Shown piece by piece: positions 6,609 through 9,289 of a stretch of 9,289 nt of DNA. Made by a program: the position numbers and the translations under genes. How positions within the stretch are numbered: the first letter of the stretch is position 1; each line of letters starts with the position of its first letter. Under the pieces are notes generated by a model that was not told the DNA's origin, ran no database searches, and was given only the letters and a program-made list of their open reading frames with translations. Source of the DNA: Alphaproteobacteria bacterium (lineage in GTDB: Bacteria; Pseudomonadota; Alphaproteobacteria; Micavibrionales; UBA2020); contig JADYYV010000205.1 of assembly GCA_020853455.1 (NCBI GenBank), positions 1 through 9,289 on the forward strand, read 5' to 3'.

Positions 6609-7871
6609 ATGACCAAAAGCGCCGCGCAGCCCGGCATTTTCGCGCAAATGACCCAAGACAAAGTCGTGACGCTCACGATCCTCGTCGCCGCCTTCGGCTA
6701 TTTCGTCGATGTGTTCGATCTTTTGCTGTTCAACATCCTGCGCGTGCCGTCGCTGAAAGACCTCGGCGTTCCCGAAGACCAGTTGCTGGACCAGGGCGTG
6801 TTTTTGCTGAACACGCAAATGGCGGGGCTGCTGGTCGGCGGGTTTTTCTGGGGCGTGGCGGGCGATAAATTCGGAAGGCTGTCCGTTTTGTTCGGGTCGA
6901 TCATCCTTTATTCGCTGGGCAATATCGCGAATGCCTTTGTGACCACCGTCGATCAATATGCCATCCTGCGGTTTATCACCGGGCTTGGCCTCGCTGGTGA
7001 ACTGGGCGTGGGCGTGACGCTGGCATCCGAATTGCTGCCGCGAAAATTGCGCGGGCTTGGCACCACCTTTATCGCGTCGATCGGCGTGATGGGCGCGGTT
7101 GCGGCCGGCATCATCGCCAATTACGTATCGTGGCGGCATGCCTATATGATCGGCGGCGGCATGGGTTTCCTGCTGCTGCTGCTGCGCGTGGGCGTGAAGG
7201 AATCCGGCATGTTCAAAAAGGTCGTGGCCGAAGGGCCGAAGGTGGCGCGCGGCAATATCCTGATGTTTTTCCGCGACCTTGACCTGTTCCGCCGTTATAT
7301 CGCGGTTTTGATGATCGGCGCGCCGCTGTGGTGCATCGTGGGGATGTTCATCACCTTCACGCCCGAATTCGCCAAGGATTTCGGCATGCAGGGCACGCTG
7401 CCGACCGCCGCGAACGCCGTGCTGTGGTGCTATGTGGGCCTGACCGCCGGCGATATGCTGAGCGGATTGCTCAGCCAATACCTGCAAAGCCGCCGCAAAT
7501 CGATCGCGGCATCGCTCGTGTTCCTCACCGTCACCACATTGGTTTTCACGCATGTCACGCCGTCATCGGTCGACATGTATTATGCCATGTGCTGCCTGAT
7601 GGGCATCGGCGCGGGATACTGGGCGATGTTCGTGCAGATCGGGGCGGAACAGTTCGGCACCAACCTGCGCGCGACCGCCGCCACCAGCGTGCCGAACGTG
7701 GCGCGCGGCCTTGCGATCCCGATCACGCTCGGCTTCCGCGCGCTGATCCCCGCATTCGGCGTGACGGGCGGCGGACTTGCCGTATTCGCGGTTGTTATGA
7801 CGCTTGCCTTTGCGGGATTGATGCTCGTCAAGGAAACCTTTCATGACGACCTCGACTATGTGGAAAAATAG
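6609..7871 (+). CDS. Major facilitator superfamily transporter (metabolite:H+ symporter-like)
   Basis: A 420-residue inner-membrane carrier with about twelve hydrophobic helices, the usual MFS length. Seen: D34 and D37 in helix 1 (YFVDVFDLLLF), as in sugar/organic-acid symporters; motif A as GDKFGR (85-90) in the helix 2-3 loop; and a helix 4 stretch RFITGLGLAGELGVG (121-135) ending in ELLPRKLRG, similar to motif B and the following loop of the sugar/metabolite:H+ symporter group. Proton-coupled uptake is inferred from the family. The substrate is unknown, but the FecR-domain and malate synthase genes follow in the same direction after 37 bases and 1 base, so an organic acid feeding the glyoxylate shunt is a reasonable guess. 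The start is supported by an AAGGA site and an upstream promoter-like sequence. Confidence 0.88.
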   Translation: MTKSAAQPGIFAQMTQDKVVTLTILVAAFGYFVDVFDLLLFNILRVPSLKDLGVPEDQLLDQGVFLLNTQMAGLLVGGFFWGVAGDKFGRLSVLFGSIILYSLGNIANAFVTTVDQYAILRFITGLGLAGELGVGVTLASELLPRKLRGLGTTFIASIGVMGAVAAGIIANYVSWRHAYMIGGGMGFLLLLLRVGVKESGMFKKVVAEGPKVARGNILMFFRDLDLFRRYIAVLMIGAPLWCIVGMFITFTPEFAKDFGMQGTLPTAANAVLWCYVGLTAGDMLSGLLSQYLQSRRKSIAASLVFLTVTTLVFTHVTPSSVDMYYAMCCLMGIGAGYWAMFVQIGAEQFGTNLRATAATSVPNVARGLAIPITLGFRALIPAFGVTGGGLAVFAVVMTLAFAGLMLVKETFHDDLDYVEK

Positions 7872-7895
7872 CGGGAGGGGTGATAGGCTTGGCGC

Positions 7896-7903
7896 AAAGG
7901 GGA
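7896..7903 (+). promoter_or_regulatory. Ribosome-binding site fixing the FecR-domain protein start
   Basis: AAAGGGGA lies five bases before the ATG at 7909. It favours this start over the upstream in-frame ATG at 7843, which would overlap the transporter gene and put 22 residues in front of a clean signal peptide. Confidence 0.75.
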
Positions 7904-7908
7904 TTTGC

Positions 7909-8550
7909 ATGAAATATCTTTTTCTTGCCGCCGTCTTGTTTTTCGCAAGCCCCGCGCAGGCAGCCGAATTCGCGGGCTATGTGCGCGAGGTATCGGGCGA
8001 CGTCACGATCGACCGCGGCGCGGGCGCCAGGCCGCTGCACAAGGGCGACGATATCGCGATCAACGACACCATTAAAACCGAAAAAGGCGGCCGCGCGAAG
8101 ATCGAATTCGCCGACGGCGCGGAACTGGTGCTGGCGCAGCGCGGCAGCCTGAAAATCGAGCAGTATGTGTATGATCCGAAAAAACCGCATGACGGCAAGG
8201 CGGAAATGACCGTGCTGGACAGCGCCTTTTCCTTCACCGGCGGCTGGATGGACAAGGGCGATAAATCCGACGTGAAAATGAACCTGAATTTCGGCACCAT
8301 CGGCGTGCGCGGCACGAAAATCATGCGCGCGATGAACATGACGGCGACTGGCAAGGAATGCTGGATCTACCTGCAATCCGGCCATATCGATGTTTACAAC
8401 AAGGGCGGCAAGGTATCGCTGAAACCGGGCGAAGGCACGATCATGTCGGGCAAAACCACCGCGCCCGCTGCACCCCATATCTGGCCGAAAAAAGAAATCG
8501 CGTGGATTTCCGCGAATATCGCGGGCGAAGCCAAAGAATGGAAACCGTAA
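7909..8550 (+). CDS. Exported FecR-domain protein
   Basis: A 213-residue protein with a Sec signal peptide: basic start, hydrophobic LFLAAVLFF core, and a likely cut after AQA or AQAA at residues 16-19. The mature part is a FecR domain: GYVREVSGDVTIDRG at its start, a basic/acidic beta-rich middle (IEFADGAELVLAQRGSL, 65-81), and the family signature TIGVRGTK (130-137), followed by a second beta-rich part with SGHIDVYNKGGKVSLKPGE. In FecR itself this domain is the periplasmic sensor of a TonB receptor/anti-sigma system. Here there is no membrane helix after the signal and no sigma factor or receptor gene nearby, so it is a stand-alone periplasmic FecR-domain protein of unknown role. It sits between a transporter and malate synthase, with only one base before the latter. 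Confidence 0.85.
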   Translation: MKYLFLAAVLFFASPAQAAEFAGYVREVSGDVTIDRGAGARPLHKGDDIAINDTIKTEKGGRAKIEFADGAELVLAQRGSLKIEQYVYDPKKPHDGKAEMTVLDSAFSFTGGWMDKGDKSDVKMNLNFGTIGVRGTKIMRAMNMTATGKECWIYLQSGHIDVYNKGGKVSLKPGEGTIMSGKTTAPAAPHIWPKKEIAWISANIAGEAKEWKP

Positions 8551-8551
8551 C

Positions 8552-9289
8552 ATGTTCACCGTCACCGCGCCGCAGACCGCAGGCCAAGATGAAATTTTAA
8601 CGCCCGAAGCCTTCGCCTTCCTTGAAGGGCTGGAGAAAAATTTCGGCAACCGCCGCCGGCTGCTGATGGCGGAGCGCCTGCGGATGCAGGAAAGGCTGGA
8701 TGGCGGCTGGAACCCCGATTTCCCGGCCGAAACGCAGCATATCCGCGACGCCGACTGGAAGGTGCGCCCGGCGCCGGCCGATCTGCTCGACCGCCGCGTG
8801 GAAATCACCGGCCCGCCCGACCGTAAAATGGTCATCAACGCGCTGAATTCCGGCGCATCGTGCTTTATGGCGGATTTCGAGGATTCGAACACCCCCACAT
8901 GGGAAAACCAGATCGCCGGGCAGATCAACCTGCGCGACGCGAATAACCGCGCGATTGAATTCAGGGACGCGGCGAGCGGCAAGGAATACAAATTAAAAGA
9001 CAAAACCGCCGTGCTGCTGGTGCGCCCGCGCGGGCTGCATATGGAAGAAAAACATATGACGCTGGACGGGCAGTTTTTGTCCGCGTCGTTTTTCGATTTC
9101 GGCCTGTACCTGTTCCACAACCGCCGCGCGCCTTATTATTACCTGCCCAAGCTGGAAAGCCGGCAGGAGGCGCAATTGTGGAGCGACGTGATTTCATTCG
9201 CCGAAGATGAACTGCACCTGCCGCGCGGCACGGTGCGCGCAACCGTGCTGATCGAAACGATCACCGCCGCGTTCCAGATGGATGAAATG
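8552..9289 (+). CDS. aceB: Malate synthase A, 3' end cut by the window
   Basis: The first 246 codons are open to the window edge; a full malate synthase A is about 530 residues. It joins glyoxylate and acetyl-CoA into malate in the cytoplasm, the second step of the glyoxylate shunt. Seen: NALNSGASCFMADFEDS (97-112), PTWENQIAGQINL, the RPRGLHMEEKH block (158-168) whose Arg matches the catalytic arginine region, DFGLYLFHN (182-190), YYYLPKLESRQEAQLW, and TVLIETITAAFQMDE (231-245), which holds the metal-binding Glu region. These are the A-form blocks, without the long insertion of the G form. The start lies one base after the FecR gene's stop with only a weak ribosome-binding site, suggesting coupled translation. 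No isocitrate lyase gene is in view. Confidence 0.95.
   Translation, partial: MFTVTAPQTAGQDEILTPEAFAFLEGLEKNFGNRRRLLMAERLRMQERLDGGWNPDFPAETQHIRDADWKVRPAPADLLDRRVEITGPPDRKMVINALNSGASCFMADFEDSNTPTWENQIAGQINLRDANNRAIEFRDAASGKEYKLKDKTAVLLVRPRGLHMEEKHMTLDGQFLSASFFDFGLYLFHNRRAPYYYLPKLESRQEAQLWSDVISFAEDELHLPRGTVRATVLIETITAAFQMDEM

Noticed and set aside
6588..7553. 321-codon open frame on the - strand inside the MFS gene
   Set aside because: It is a His/Gln/Arg-rich shadow of the transporter and contains no domain.

Overview
The window is a gene-dense, GC-rich stretch of bacterial chromosome. It holds eight protein genes and no gap longer than about 105 bases. Codon use (C/G-ending codons), Tat-exported flavoenzymes, a sorbitol/gluconate-dehydrogenase-type GMC pair and a GTCATCCCGAAC-type dispersed palindrome all point to a Gram-negative proteobacterium, most likely an alphaproteobacterium. 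The species cannot be named from the sequence. No tRNA, rRNA, CRISPR array, insertion sequence or phage gene was seen.

Left part (31-2195, + strand): a Tat-signalled small subunit of a membrane-bound FAD dehydrogenase overlaps by four bases the GMC-type catalytic subunit. The catalytic subunit has a Rossmann FAD site, a C-x5-C-x3-C motif typical of the 3Fe-4S subclass, and the GMC catalytic His/Asn. The usual multihaem cytochrome c partner is not downstream.

Centre (2301-4340, + strand): a 679-residue SPFH/band-7 protein with an N-terminal membrane anchor, four tandem repeats of about 74 residues, an SPFH core, a long alanine/glutamate-rich helix and a Gly/Asn linker before a short C-terminal segment. 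This order recalls the major vault protein and the flotillin/HflKC cages, so a membrane-anchored, long-walled cage is a reasonable prediction. It is the most interesting item in the window.

Between the convergent genes (4352-4418) lies an interspersed palindrome that can form a long hairpin. To its right, on the - strand, a two-gene operon (6508 to 4422) encodes a histidine-bearing, predicted seven-helix membrane protein coupled by an ATGA overlap to a Tat-exported VAO-family FAD oxidoreductase.

An AT-rich divergent promoter region (6509-6608) separates that operon from a + strand set: an MFS transporter, an exported FecR-domain protein, and the first 246 codons of malate synthase A, which runs off the right end. 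Tight spacing (37 bases, then 1 base) suggests one transcript. The pathway logic may be uptake of an organic acid and its use through the glyoxylate shunt, but the transporter's substrate is not shown by the sequence.
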